Positions 51,018 to 63,783 of a DNA stretch of 64,000 bases are shown in pieces. Each line of letters opens with the position of its first letter. Position 1 is the first letter of the stretch. The notes beneath the pieces were generated by a model. It made no database searches, was not told the DNA's origin, and saw only the letters and a list, made by a program, of their open reading frames with translations. Position numbers and translations under genes: made by a program. The DNA is from Phymatolithon calcareum (lineage: Eukaryota; Rhodophyta; Florideophyceae; Hapalidiales). The stretch spans positions 1 to 64,000 of the forward strand of contig CDRMUB010000002.1 of the NCBI GenBank assembly GCA_977006965.1, given 5' to 3'.

Positions 51018-53444
51018 CCCAGAAGTAACAGTTTTAAATGGTCAAAATAGGATTTTGTCGATTGTTTGAGTAAGTGGCACATTTGGACCCAGAAGTCACG
51101 AAAGAATATACCTAGGATATACAAGAGTTTGACGGACTTGAAGGTGGAGGTGGAGTGGGAGTGAAAAAGGGATACGGTGGGACTATTCCGAAGTGAAATT
51201 CGACGCTGAGCCCGAATCTGGACTCAGAATGGGACGTGCAGTAAGAGATCATGGTGTATACAACAAATAAAGTGTCGTCAAGGTCGTCTATGACTCCACA
51301 ATCCATGCACAAAGACGGCAGACGAAATGTACATGGCGAAGATAAGCTCTGAACAGGTTGTTAAGGGTGGAGAAGGTGTTGAGAGAGTATGTGGACTGGT
51401 CTGAGTCGATTTGAGAGAGTTTGAAATTTTGGTCAAGGTAGTCACCTCGCTGGCGAAGAAGACGCGGGACACCGACATGACGGGGATGACGTTGTAACAT
51501 GTTTTAGAGGTTGGGGAAGGTGTTGGGAGAGTATGTGGACTGGTCTGAGTCGATTTGAGAGCGTTTGAAATTTTGGTCAAGGTAGTCTCCCTCTCGGGAG
51601 GGAGGACGCGGGACACAAACATGACGATGATGACCGGAAAAAATGTGGAGTAGGATGGTAAAGATGATGGGACAGTGGTTATGGCGTTTGGTTGCCAGTG
51701 GAAGACGCTGAGGAGGTTTGTTACTTCTGGGTCCGCGTTTCCAGCCTGTTTTCGCAGGTTGTTACTTCTGGGTCCGCGCACAGAGGCCATTTGGAGGGGG
51801 TGCCCTGTAGAGGCCAAAAACGCGGACCCAGAAGTAACAGTTTTAAATGGTCAAAATAGGATTTTGTCGATTGTTTGAGTAAGTGGCACATTTGGACCCA
51901 GAAGTCACGAAAGAATATACCTAGGATATACAAGAGTTTGACGGACTTGAAGGTGGAGGTGGAGTGGGAGTGAAAAAGGGATACGGTGGGACTATTCCGA
52001 AGTGAAATTCGACGCTGAGCCCGAATCTGGACTCAGAATGGGACGTGCAGTAAGAGATCATGGTGTATACAACAAATAAAGTGTCGTCAAGGTCGTCTAT
52101 GACTCCACAATCCATGCACAAAGACGGCAGACGAAATGTACATGGCGAAGATAAGCTCTGAACAGGTTGTTAAGGGTGGAGAAGGTGTTGAGAGAGTATG
52201 TGGACTGGTCTGAGTCGATTTGAGAGAGTTTGAAATTTTGGTCAAGGTAGTCACCTCGCTGGCGAAGAAGACGCGGGACACCGACATGACGGGGATGACG
52301 TTGTAACATGTTTTAGAGGTTGGGGAAGGTGTTGGGAGAGTATGTGGACTGGTCTGAGTCGATTTGAGAGCGTTTGAAATTTTGGTCAAGGTAGTCTCCC
52401 TCTCGGGAGGGAGGACGCGGGACACAAACATGACGATGATGACCGGAAAACATGTGGAGTAGGATGGTAAAGATGATGGGACAGTGGTTATGGCGTTTGG
52501 TTGCCAGTGGAAGACGCTGAGGAGGTTTGTTACTTCTGGGTCCGCGTTTCCAGCCTGTTTTCGCAGGTTGTTACTTCTGGGTCCGCGCACAGAGGCCATT
52601 TGGAGGGGGTGCCCTGTAGAGGCCAAAAACGCGGACCCAGAAGTAACAGTTTTAAATGGTCAAAATAGGATTTTGTCGATTGTTTGAGTAAGTGGCACAT
52701 TTGGACCCAGAAGTCACGAAAGAATATACCTAGGATATACAAGAGTTTGACGGACTTGAAGGTGGAGGTGGAGTGGGAGTGAAAAAGGGATACGGTGGGA
52801 CTATTCCGAAGTGAAATTCGACGCTGAGCCCGAATCTGGACTCAGAATGGGACGTGCAGTAAGAGATCATGGTGTATACAACAAATAAAGTGTCGTCAAG
52901 GTCGTCTATGACTCCACAATCCATGCACAAAGACGGCAGACGAAATGTACATGGCGAAGATAAGCTCTGAACAGGTTGTTAAGGGTGGAGAAGGTGTTGA
53001 GAGAGTATGTGGACTGGTCTGAGTCGATTTGAGAGAGTTTGAAATTTTGGTCAAGGTAGTCACCTCGCTGGCGAAGAAGACGCGGGACACCGACATGACG
53101 GGGATGACGTTGTAACATGTTTTAGAGGTTGGGGAAGGTGTTGGGAGAGTATGTGGACTGGTCTGAGTCGATTTGAGAGCGTTTGAAATTTTGGTCAAGG
53201 TAGTCTCCCTCTCGGGAGGGAGGACGCGGGACACAAACATGACGATGATGACCGGAAAAAATGTGGAGTAGGATGGTAAAGATGATGGGACAGTGGTTAT
53301 GGCGTTTGGTTGCCAGTGGAAGACGCTGAGGAGGTTTGTTACTTCTGGGTCCGCGTTTCCAGCCTGTTTTCGCAGGTTGTTACTTCTGGGTCCGCGCACA
53401 GAGGCCATTTGGAGGGGGTGCCCTGTAGAGGCCAAAAACGCGGA
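51018..53444 (+). repeat. Units 50-52, three 809-bp units
   Basis: Starts 51018, 51827 and 52636. Units 50 and 52 carry c-to-a in S4 (ggaaaaaatgtgg; 51642 in unit 50); unit 51 between them has the common ggaaaacatgtgg. All have the cagtgg core. Confidence 0.95.
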
Positions 53445-54541
53445 CCCAGAAGTAACAGTTTTAAATGGTCAAAATAGGATTTTGTCGATTGTTTGAGTAA
53501 GTGGCACATTTGGACCCAGAAGTCACGAAAGAATATACCTAGGATATACAAGAGTTTGACGGACTTGAAGGTGGAGGTGGAGTGGGAGTGAAAAAGGGAT
53601 ACGGTGGGACTATTCCGAAGTGAAATTCGACGCTGAGCCCGAATCTGGACTCAGAATGGGACGTGCAGTAAGAGATCATGGTGTATACAACAAATAAAGT
53701 GTCGTCAAGGTCGTCTATGACTCCACAATCCATGCACAAAGACGGCAGACGAAATGTACATGGCGAAGATAAGCTCTGAACAGGTTGTTAAGGGTGGAGA
53801 AGGTGTTGAGAGAGTATGTGGACTGGTCTGAGTCGATTTGAGAGAGTTTGAAATTTTGGTCAAGGTAGTCACCTCGCTGGCGAAGAAGACGCGGGACACC
53901 GACATGACGGGGATGACGTTGTAACATGTTTTAGAGGTTGGGGAAGGTGTTGGGAGAGTATGTGGACTGGTCTGAGTCGATTTGAGAGCGTTTGAAATTT
54001 TGGTCAAGGTAGTCACCTAGCTGGCGAAGAAGACGCGGGACACCGACATGACGGAGATGAGTCCAAAAGACGTTCTTGATGTTGGGGAAGGTGTTGGGAG
54101 AGTATGTGGACTGGTCTGAGTCGATTTGAGAGCGTTTGAAATTTTGGTCAAGGTAGTCACCTCGCTGGCGAAGAAGACGCGGGACACCGACATGACGGGG
54201 ATGACGTTGAAACATGTTTTAGAGGTTGGGGAAGGTGTTGGGAGAGTATGTGGACTGGTTTGAGTCGATTTGAGAGCGTTTGAAATTTTGGTCAAGGTAG
54301 TCTCCCTCTCGGGAGGGAGGACGCGGGACACAAACATGACGATGATGACCGGAAAACATGTGGAGTAGGATGGTAAAGATGATGGGACAGTGGTTATGGC
54401 GTTTGGTTGCCAGTGGAAGACGCTGAGGAGGTTTGTTACTTCTGGGTCCGCGTTTCCAGCCTGTTTTCGCAGGTTGTTACTTCTGGGTCCGCGCACAGAG
54501 GCCATTTGGAGGGGGTGCCCTGTAGAGGCCAAAAACGCGGA
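53445..54541 (+). repeat. Unit 53, 1097 bp with antisense TAG
   Basis: Four modules: S2 with acctagctgg, S3 ending gaaacatgtttt, and S4 with ctggtttgag for ctggtctgag. These three linked markers define the right-domain 1097-bp form, repeated in units 55, 57, 60 and 61. Confidence 0.95.
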
Positions 54542-55350
54542 CCCAGAAGTAACAGTTTTAAATGGTCAAAATAGGATTTTGTCGATTGTTTGAGTAAGTG
54601 GCACATTTGGACCCAGAAGTCACGAAAGAATATACCTAGGATATACAAGAGTTTGACGGACTTGAAGGTGGAGGTGGAGTGGGAGTGAAAAAGGGATACG
54701 GTGGGACTATTCCGAAGTGAAATTCGACGCTGAGCCCGAATCTGGACTCAGAATGGGACGTGCAGTAAGAGATCATGGTGTATACAACAAATAAAGTGTC
54801 GTCAAGGTCGTCTATGACTCCACAATCCATGCACAAAGACGGCAGACGAAATGTACATGGCGAAGATAAGCTCTGAACAGGTTGTTAAGGGTGGAGAAGG
54901 TGTTGAGAGAGTATGTGGACTGGTCTGAGTCGATTTGAGAGAGTTTGAAATTTTGGTCAAGGTAGTCACCTCGCTGGCGAAGAAGACGCGGGACACCGAC
55001 ATGACGGGGATGACGTTGTAACATGTTTTAGAGGTTGGGGAAGGTGTTGGGAGAGTATGTGGACTGGTCTGAGTCGATTTGAGAGCGTTTGAAATTTTGG
55101 TCAAGGTAGTCTCCCTCTCGGGAGGGAGGACGCGGGACACAAACATGACGATGATGACCGGAAAACATGTGGAGTAGGATGGTAAAGATGATGGGACAGT
55201 GGTTATGGCGTTTGGTTGCCAGTGGAAGACGCTGAGGAGGTTTGTTACTTCTGGGTCCGCGTTTCCAGCCTGTTTTCGCAGGTTGTTACTTCTGGGTCCG
55301 CGCACAGAGGCCATTTGGAGGGGGTGCCCTGTAGAGGCCAAAAACGCGGA
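54542..55350 (+). repeat. Unit 54, 809 bp
   Basis: Plain S1-S4 form with ggaaaacatg in S4. Pairs with unit 53 as a 1906-bp dimer. Confidence 0.95.
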
Positions 55351-56447
55351 CCCAGAAGTAACAGTTTTAAATGGTCAAAATAGGATTTTGTCGATTGTTT
55401 GAGTAAGTGGCACATTTGGACCCAGAAGTCACGAAAGAATATACCTAGGATATACAAGAGTTTGACGGACTTGAAGGTGGAGGTGGAGTGGGAGTGAAAA
55501 AGGGATACGGTGGGACTATTCCGAAGTGAAATTCGACGCTGAGCCCGAATCTGGACTCAGAATGGGACGTGCAGTAAGAGATCATGGTGTATACAACAAA
55601 TAAAGTGTCGTCAAGGTCGTCTATGACTCCACAATCCATGCACAAAGACGGCAGACGAAATGTACATGGCGAAGATAAGCTCTGAACAGGTTGTTAAGGG
55701 TGGAGAAGGTGTTGAGAGAGTATGTGGACTGGTCTGAGTCGATTTGAGAGAGTTTGAAATTTTGGTCAAGGTAGTCACCTCGCTGGCGAAGAAGACGCGG
55801 GACACCGACATGACGGGGATGACGTTGTAACATGTTTTAGAGGTTGGGGAAGGTGTTGGGAGAGTATGTGGACTGGTCTGAGTCGATTTGAGAGCGTTTG
55901 AAATTTTGGTCAAGGTAGTCACCTAGCTGGCGAAGAAGACGCGGGACACCGACATGACGGAGATGAGTCCAAAAGACGTTCTTGATGTTGGGGAAGGTGT
56001 TGGGAGAGTATGTGGACTGGTCTGAGTCGATTTGAGAGCGTTTGAAATTTTGGTCAAGGTAGTCACCTCGCTGGCGAAGAAGACGCGGGACACCGACATG
56101 ACGGGGATGACGTTGAAACATGTTTTAGAGGTTGGGGAAGGTGTTGGGAGAGTATGTGGACTGGTTTGAGTCGATTTGAGAGCGTTTGAAATTTTGGTCA
56201 AGGTAGTCTCCCTCTCGGGAGGGAGGACGCGGGACACAAACATGACGATGATGACCGGAAAACATGTGGAGTAGGATGGTAAAGATGATGGGACAGTGGT
56301 TATGGCGTTTGGTTGCCAGTGGAAGACGCTGAGGAGGTTTGTTACTTCTGGGTCCGCGTTTCCAGCCTGTTTTCGCAGGTTGTTACTTCTGGGTCCGCGC
56401 ACAGAGGCCATTTGGAGGGGGTGCCCTGTAGAGGCCAAAAACGCGGA
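55351..56447 (+). repeat. Unit 55, 1097 bp with antisense TAG
   Basis: Same three linked markers as unit 53, exactly 1906 bp downstream. Confidence 0.95.
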
Positions 56448-57256
56448 CCCAGAAGTAACAGTTTTAAATGGTCAAAATAGGATTTTGTCGATTGTTTGAG
56501 TAAGTGGCACATTTGGACCCAGAAGTCACGAAAGAATATACCTAGGATATACAAGAGTTTGACGGACTTGAAGGTGGAGGTGGAGTGGGAGTGAAAAAGG
56601 GATACGGTGGGACTATTCCGAAGTGAAATTCGACGCTGAGCCCGAATCTGGACTCAGAATGGGACGTGCAGTAAGAGATCATGGTGTATACAACAAATAA
56701 AGTGTCGTCAAGGTCGTCTATGACTCCACAATCCATGCACAAAGACGGCAGACGAAATGTACATGGCGAAGATAAGCTCTGAACAGGTTGTTAAGGGTGG
56801 AGAAGGTGTTGAGAGAGTATGTGGACTGGTCTGAGTCGATTTGAGAGAGTTTGAAATTTTGGTCAAGGTAGTCACCTCGCTGGCGAAGAAGACGCGGGAC
56901 ACCGACATGACGGGGATGACGTTGTAACATGTTTTAGAGGTTGGGGAAGGTGTTGGGAGAGTATGTGGACTGGTCTGAGTCGATTTGAGAGCGTTTGAAA
57001 TTTTGGTCAAGGTAGTCTCCCTCTCGGGAGGGAGGACGCGGGACACAAACATGACGATGATGACCGGAAAACATGTGGAGTAGGATGGTAAAGATGATGG
57101 GACAGTGGTTATGGCGTTTGGTTGCCAGTGGAAGACGCTGAGGAGGTTTGTTACTTCTGGGTCCGCGTTTCCAGCCTGTTTTCGCAGGTTGTTACTTCTG
57201 GGTCCGCGCACAGAGGCCATTTGGAGGGGGTGCCCTGTAGAGGCCAAAAACGCGGA
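56448..57256 (+). repeat. Unit 56, 809 bp
   Basis: Same form as unit 54, exactly 1906 bp downstream of it. Confidence 0.95.
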
Positions 57257-58353
57257 CCCAGAAGTAACAGTTTTAAATGGTCAAAATAGGATTTTGTCGA
57301 TTGTTTGAGTAAGTGGCACATTTGGACCCAGAAGTCACGAAAGAATATACCTAGGATATACAAGAGTTTGACGGACTTGAAGGTGGAGGTGGAGTGGGAG
57401 TGAAAAAGGGATACGGTGGGACTATTCCGAAGTGAAATTCGACGCTGAGCCCGAATCTGGACTCAGAATGGGACGTGCAGTAAGAGATCATGGTGTATAC
57501 AACAAATAAAGTGTCGTCAAGGTCGTCTATGACTCCACAATCCATGCACAAAGACGGCAGACGAAATGTACATGGCGAAGATAAGCTCTGAACAGGTTGT
57601 TAAGGGTGGAGAAGGTGTTGAGAGAGTATGTGGACTGGTCTGAGTCGATTTGAGAGAGTTTGAAATTTTGGTCAAGGTAGTCACCTCGCTGGCGAAGAAG
57701 ACGCGGGACACCGACATGACGGGGATGACGTTGTAACATGTTTTAGAGGTTGGGGAAGGTGTTGGGAGAGTATGTGGACTGGTCTGAGTCGATTTGAGAG
57801 CGTTTGAAATTTTGGTCAAGGTAGTCACCTAGCTGGCGAAGAAGACGCGGGACACCGACATGACGGAGATGAGTCCAAAAGACGTTCTTGATGTTGGGGA
57901 AGGTGTTGGGAGAGTATGTGGACTGGTCTGAGTCGATTTGAGAGCGTTTGAAATTTTGGTCAAGGTAGTCACCTCGCTGGCGAAGAAGACGCGGGACACC
58001 GACATGACGGGGATGACGTTGAAACATGTTTTAGAGGTTGGGGAAGGTGTTGGGAGAGTATGTGGACTGGTTTGAGTCGATTTGAGAGCGTTTGAAATTT
58101 TGGTCAAGGTAGTCTCCCTCTCGGGAGGGAGGACGCGGGACACAAACATGACGATGATGACCGGAAAACATGTGGAGTAGGATGGTAAAGATGATGGGAC
58201 AGTGGTTATGGCGTTTGGTTGCCAGTGGAAGACGCTGAGGAGGTTTGTTACTTCTGGGTCCGCGTTTCCAGCCTGTTTTCGCAGGTTGTTACTTCTGGGT
58301 CCGCGCACAGAGGCCATTTGGAGGGGGTGCCCTGTAGAGGCCAAAAACGCGGA
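57257..58353 (+). repeat. Unit 57, 1097 bp with antisense TAG
   Basis: Third copy of the unit 53 form at 1906-bp spacing. Confidence 0.95.
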
Positions 58354-59971
58354 CCCAGAAGTAACAGTTTTAAATGGTCAAAATAGGATTTTGTCGATTG
58401 TTTGAGTAAGTGGCACATTTGGACCCAGAAGTCACGAAAGAATATACCTAGGATATACAAGAGTTTGACGGACTTGAAGGTGGAGGTGGAGTGGGAGTGA
58501 AAAAGGGATACGGTGGGACTATTCCGAAGTGAAATTCGACGCTGAGCCCGAATCTGGACTCAGAATGGGACGTGCAGTAAGAGATCATGGTGTATACAAC
58601 AAATAAAGTGTCGTCAAGGTCGTCTATGACTCCACAATCCATGCACAAAGACGGCAGACGAAATGTACATGGCGAAGATAAGCTCTGAACAGGTTGTTAA
58701 GGGTGGAGAAGGTGTTGAGAGAGTATGTGGACTGGTCTGAGTCGATTTGAGAGAGTTTGAAATTTTGGTCAAGGTAGTCACCTCGCTGGCGAAGAAGACG
58801 CGGGACACCGACATGACGGGGATGACGTTGTAACATGTTTTAGAGGTTGGGGAAGGTGTTGGGAGAGTATGTGGACTGGTCTGAGTCGATTTGAGAGCGT
58901 TTGAAATTTTGGTCAAGGTAGTCTCCCTCTCGGGAGGGAGGACGCGGGACACAAACATGACGATGATGACCGGAAAAAATGTGGAGTAGGATGGTAAAGA
59001 TGATGGGACAGTGGTTATGGCGTTTGGTTGCCAGTGGAAGACGCTGAGGAGGTTTGTTACTTCTGGGTCCGCGTTTCCAGCCTGTTTTCGCAGGTTGTTA
59101 CTTCTGGGTCCGCGCACAGAGGCCATTTGGAGGGGGTGCCCTGTAGAGGCCAAAAACGCGGACCCAGAAGTAACAGTTTTAAATGGTCAAAATAGGATTT
59201 TGTCGATTGTTTGAGTAAGTGGCACATTTGGACCCAGAAGTCACGAAAGAATATACCTAGGATATACAAGAGTTTGACGGACTTGAAGGTGGAGGTGGAG
59301 TGGGAGTGAAAAAGGGATACGGTGGGACTATTCCGAAGTGAAATTCGACGCTGAGCCCGAATCTGGACTCAGAATGGGACGTGCAGTAAGAGATCATGGT
59401 GTATACAACAAATAAAGTGTCGTCAAGGTCGTCTATGACTCCACAATCCATGCACAAAGACGGCAGACGAAATGTACATGGCGAAGATAAGCTCTGAACA
59501 GGTTGTTAAGGGTGGAGAAGGTGTTGAGAGAGTATGTGGACTGGTCTGAGTCGATTTGAGAGAGTTTGAAATTTTGGTCAAGGTAGTCACCTCGCTGGCG
59601 AAGAAGACGCGGGACACCGACATGACGGGGATGACGTTGTAACATGTTTTAGAGGTTGGGGAAGGTGTTGGGAGAGTATGTGGACTGGTCTGAGTCGATT
59701 TGAGAGCGTTTGAAATTTTGGTCAAGGTAGTCTCCCTCTCGGGAGGGAGGACGCGGGACACAAACATGACGATGATGACCGGAAAAAATGTGGAGTAGGA
59801 TGGTAAAGATGATGGGACAGTGGTTATGGCGTTTGGTTGCCAGTGGAAGACGCTGAGGAGGTTTGTTACTTCTGGGTCCGCGTTTCCAGCCTGTTTTCGC
59901 AGGTTGTTACTTCTGGGTCCGCGCACAGAGGCCATTTGGAGGGGGTGCCCTGTAGAGGCCAAAAACGCGGA
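58354..59971 (+). repeat. Units 58-59, two 809-bp units, AAAAAATG variant
   Basis: Starts 58354 and 59163. Both carry ggaaaaaatgtgg in S4, unlike units 54 and 56, so the dimer pattern breaks here. Confidence 0.95.
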
Positions 59972-62165
59972 CCCAGAAGTAACAGTTTTAAATGGTCAAA
60001 ATAGGATTTTGTCGATTGTTTGAGTAAGTGGCACATTTGGACCCAGAAGTCACGAAAGAATATACCTAGGATATACAAGAGTTTGACGGACTTGAAGGTG
60101 GAGGTGGAGTGGGAGTGAAAAAGGGATACGGTGGGACTATTCCGAAGTGAAATTCGACGCTGAGCCCGAATCTGGACTCAGAATGGGACGTGCAGTAAGA
60201 GATCATGGTGTATACAACAAATAAAGTGTCGTCAAGGTCGTCTATGACTCCACAATCCATGCACAAAGACGGCAGACGAAATGTACATGGCGAAGATAAG
60301 CTCTGAACAGGTTGTTAAGGGTGGAGAAGGTGTTGAGAGAGTATGTGGACTGGTCTGAGTCGATTTGAGAGAGTTTGAAATTTTGGTCAAGGTAGTCACC
60401 TCGCTGGCGAAGAAGACGCGGGACACCGACATGACGGGGATGACGTTGTAACATGTTTTAGAGGTTGGGGAAGGTGTTGGGAGAGTATGTGGACTGGTCT
60501 GAGTCGATTTGAGAGCGTTTGAAATTTTGGTCAAGGTAGTCACCTAGCTGGCGAAGAAGACGCGGGACACCGACATGACGGAGATGAGTCCAAAAGACGT
60601 TCTTGATGTTGGGGAAGGTGTTGGGAGAGTATGTGGACTGGTCTGAGTCGATTTGAGAGCGTTTGAAATTTTGGTCAAGGTAGTCACCTCGCTGGCGAAG
60701 AAGACGCGGGACACCGACATGACGGGGATGACGTTGAAACATGTTTTAGAGGTTGGGGAAGGTGTTGGGAGAGTATGTGGACTGGTTTGAGTCGATTTGA
60801 GAGCGTTTGAAATTTTGGTCAAGGTAGTCTCCCTCTCGGGAGGGAGGACGCGGGACACAAACATGACGATGATGACCGGAAAACATGTGGAGTAGGATGG
60901 TAAAGATGATGGGACAGTGGTTATGGCGTTTGGTTGCCAGTGGAAGACGCTGAGGAGGTTTGTTACTTCTGGGTCCGCGTTTCCAGCCTGTTTTCGCAGG
61001 TTGTTACTTCTGGGTCCGCGCACAGAGGCCATTTGGAGGGGGTGCCCTGTAGAGGCCAAAAACGCGGACCCAGAAGTAACAGTTTTAAATGGTCAAAATA
61101 GGATTTTGTCGATTGTTTGAGTAAGTGGCACATTTGGACCCAGAAGTCACGAAAGAATATACCTAGGATATACAAGAGTTTGACGGACTTGAAGGTGGAG
61201 GTGGAGTGGGAGTGAAAAAGGGATACGGTGGGACTATTCCGAAGTGAAATTCGACGCTGAGCCCGAATCTGGACTCAGAATGGGACGTGCAGTAAGAGAT
61301 CATGGTGTATACAACAAATAAAGTGTCGTCAAGGTCGTCTATGACTCCACAATCCATGCACAAAGACGGCAGACGAAATGTACATGGCGAAGATAAGCTC
61401 TGAACAGGTTGTTAAGGGTGGAGAAGGTGTTGAGAGAGTATGTGGACTGGTCTGAGTCGATTTGAGAGAGTTTGAAATTTTGGTCAAGGTAGTCACCTCG
61501 CTGGCGAAGAAGACGCGGGACACCGACATGACGGGGATGACGTTGTAACATGTTTTAGAGGTTGGGGAAGGTGTTGGGAGAGTATGTGGACTGGTCTGAG
61601 TCGATTTGAGAGCGTTTGAAATTTTGGTCAAGGTAGTCACCTAGCTGGCGAAGAAGACGCGGGACACCGACATGACGGAGATGAGTCCAAAAGACGTTCT
61701 TGATGTTGGGGAAGGTGTTGGGAGAGTATGTGGACTGGTCTGAGTCGATTTGAGAGCGTTTGAAATTTTGGTCAAGGTAGTCACCTCGCTGGCGAAGAAG
61801 ACGCGGGACACCGACATGACGGGGATGACGTTGAAACATGTTTTAGAGGTTGGGGAAGGTGTTGGGAGAGTATGTGGACTGGTTTGAGTCGATTTGAGAG
61901 CGTTTGAAATTTTGGTCAAGGTAGTCTCCCTCTCGGGAGGGAGGACGCGGGACACAAACATGACGATGATGACCGGAAAACATGTGGAGTAGGATGGTAA
62001 AGATGATGGGACAGTGGTTATGGCGTTTGGTTGCCAGTGGAAGACGCTGAGGAGGTTTGTTACTTCTGGGTCCGCGTTTCCAGCCTGTTTTCGCAGGTTT
62101 TTACTTCTGGGTCCGCGCACAGAGGCCATTTGGAGGGGGTGCCCTGTAGAGGCCAAAAACGCGGA
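59972..62165 (+). repeat. Units 60-61, two 1097-bp units with antisense TAG
   Basis: Starts 59972 and 61069. Both carry the stop, gaaacatgtttt and ctggtttgag markers. Unit 61 has a private g-to-t at 62100, adjoining motif copy M2. Confidence 0.95.
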
Positions 62166-63783
62166 CCCAGAAGTAACAGTTTTAAATGGTCAAAATAGGA
62201 TTTTGTCGATTGTTTGAGTAAGTGGCACATTTGGACCCAGAAGTCACGAAAGAATATACCTAGGATATACAAGAGTTTGACGGACTTGAAGGTGGAGGTG
62301 GAGTGGGAGTGAAAAAGGGATACGGTGGGACTATTCCGAAGTGAAATTCGACGCTGAGCCCGAATCTGGACTCAGAATGGGACGTGCAGTAAGAGATCAT
62401 GGTGTATACAACAAATAAAGTGTCGTCAAGGTCGTCTATGACTCCACAATCCATGCACAAAGACGGCAGACGAAATGTACATGGCGAAGATAAGCTCTGA
62501 ACAGGTTGTTAAGGGTGGAGAAGGTGTTGAGAGAGTATGTGGACTGGTCTGAGTCGATTTGAGAGAGTTTGAAATTTTGGTCAAGGTAGTCACCTCGCTG
62601 GCGAAGAAGACGCGGGACACCGACATGACGGGGATGACGTTGTAACATGTTTTAGAGGTTGGGGAAGGTGTTGGGAGAGTATGTGGACTGGTCTGAGTCG
62701 ATTTGAGAGCGTTTGAAATTTTGGTCAAGGTAGTCTCCCTCTCGGGAGGGAGGACGCGGGACACAAACATGACGATGATGACCGGAAAAAATGTGGAGTA
62801 GGATGGTAAAGATGATGGGACAGTGGTTATGGCGTTTGGTTGCCAGTGGAAGACGCTGAGGAGGTTTGTTACTTCTGGGTCCGCGTTTCCAGCCTGTTTT
62901 CGCAGGTTGTTACTTCTGGGTCCGCGCACAGAGGCCATTTGGAGGGGGTGCCCTGTAGAGGCCAAAAACGCGGACCCAGAAGTAACAGTTTTAAATGGTC
63001 AAAATAGGATTTTGTCGATTGTTTGAGTAAGTGGCACATTTGGACCCAGAAGTCACGAAAGAATATACCTAGGATATACAAGAGTTTGACGGACTTGAAG
63101 GTGGAGGTGGAGTGGGAGTGAAAAAGGGATACGGTGGGACTATTCCGAAGTGAAATTCGACGCTGAGCCCGAATCTGGACTCAGAATGGGACGTGCAGTA
63201 AGAGATCATGGTGTATACAACAAATAAAGTGTCGTCAAGGTCGTCTATGACTCCACAATCCATGCACAAAGACGGCAGACGAAATGTACATGGCGAAGAT
63301 AAGCTCTGAACAGGTTGTTAAGGGTGGAGAAGGTGTTGAGAGAGTATGTGGACTGGTCTGAGTCGATTTGAGAGAGTTTGAAATTTTGGTCAAGGTAGTC
63401 ACCTCGCTGGCGAAGAAGACGCGGGACACCGACATGACGGGGATGACGTTGTAACATGTTTTAGAGGTTGGGGAAGGTGTTGGGAGAGTATGTGGACTGG
63501 TCTGAGTCGATTTGAGAGCGTTTGAAATTTTGGTCAAGGTAGTCTCCCTCTCGGGAGGGAGGACGCGGGACACAAACATGACGATGATGACCGGAAAAAA
63601 TGTGGAGTAGGATGGTAAAGATGATGGGACAGTGGTTATGGCGTTTGGTTGCCAGTGGAAGACGCTGAGGAGGTTTGTTACTTCTGGGTCCGCGTTTCCA
63701 GCCTGTTTTCGCAGGTTGTTACTTCTGGGTCCGCGCACAGAGGCCATTTGGAGGGGGTGCCCTGTAGAGGCCAAAAACGCGGA
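62166..63783 (+). repeat. Units 62-63, two 809-bp units, AAAAAATG variant
   Basis: Starts 62166 and 62975. Same form as units 58-59; units 60-63 therefore repeat the sense of order seen in 57-59. Confidence 0.95.
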
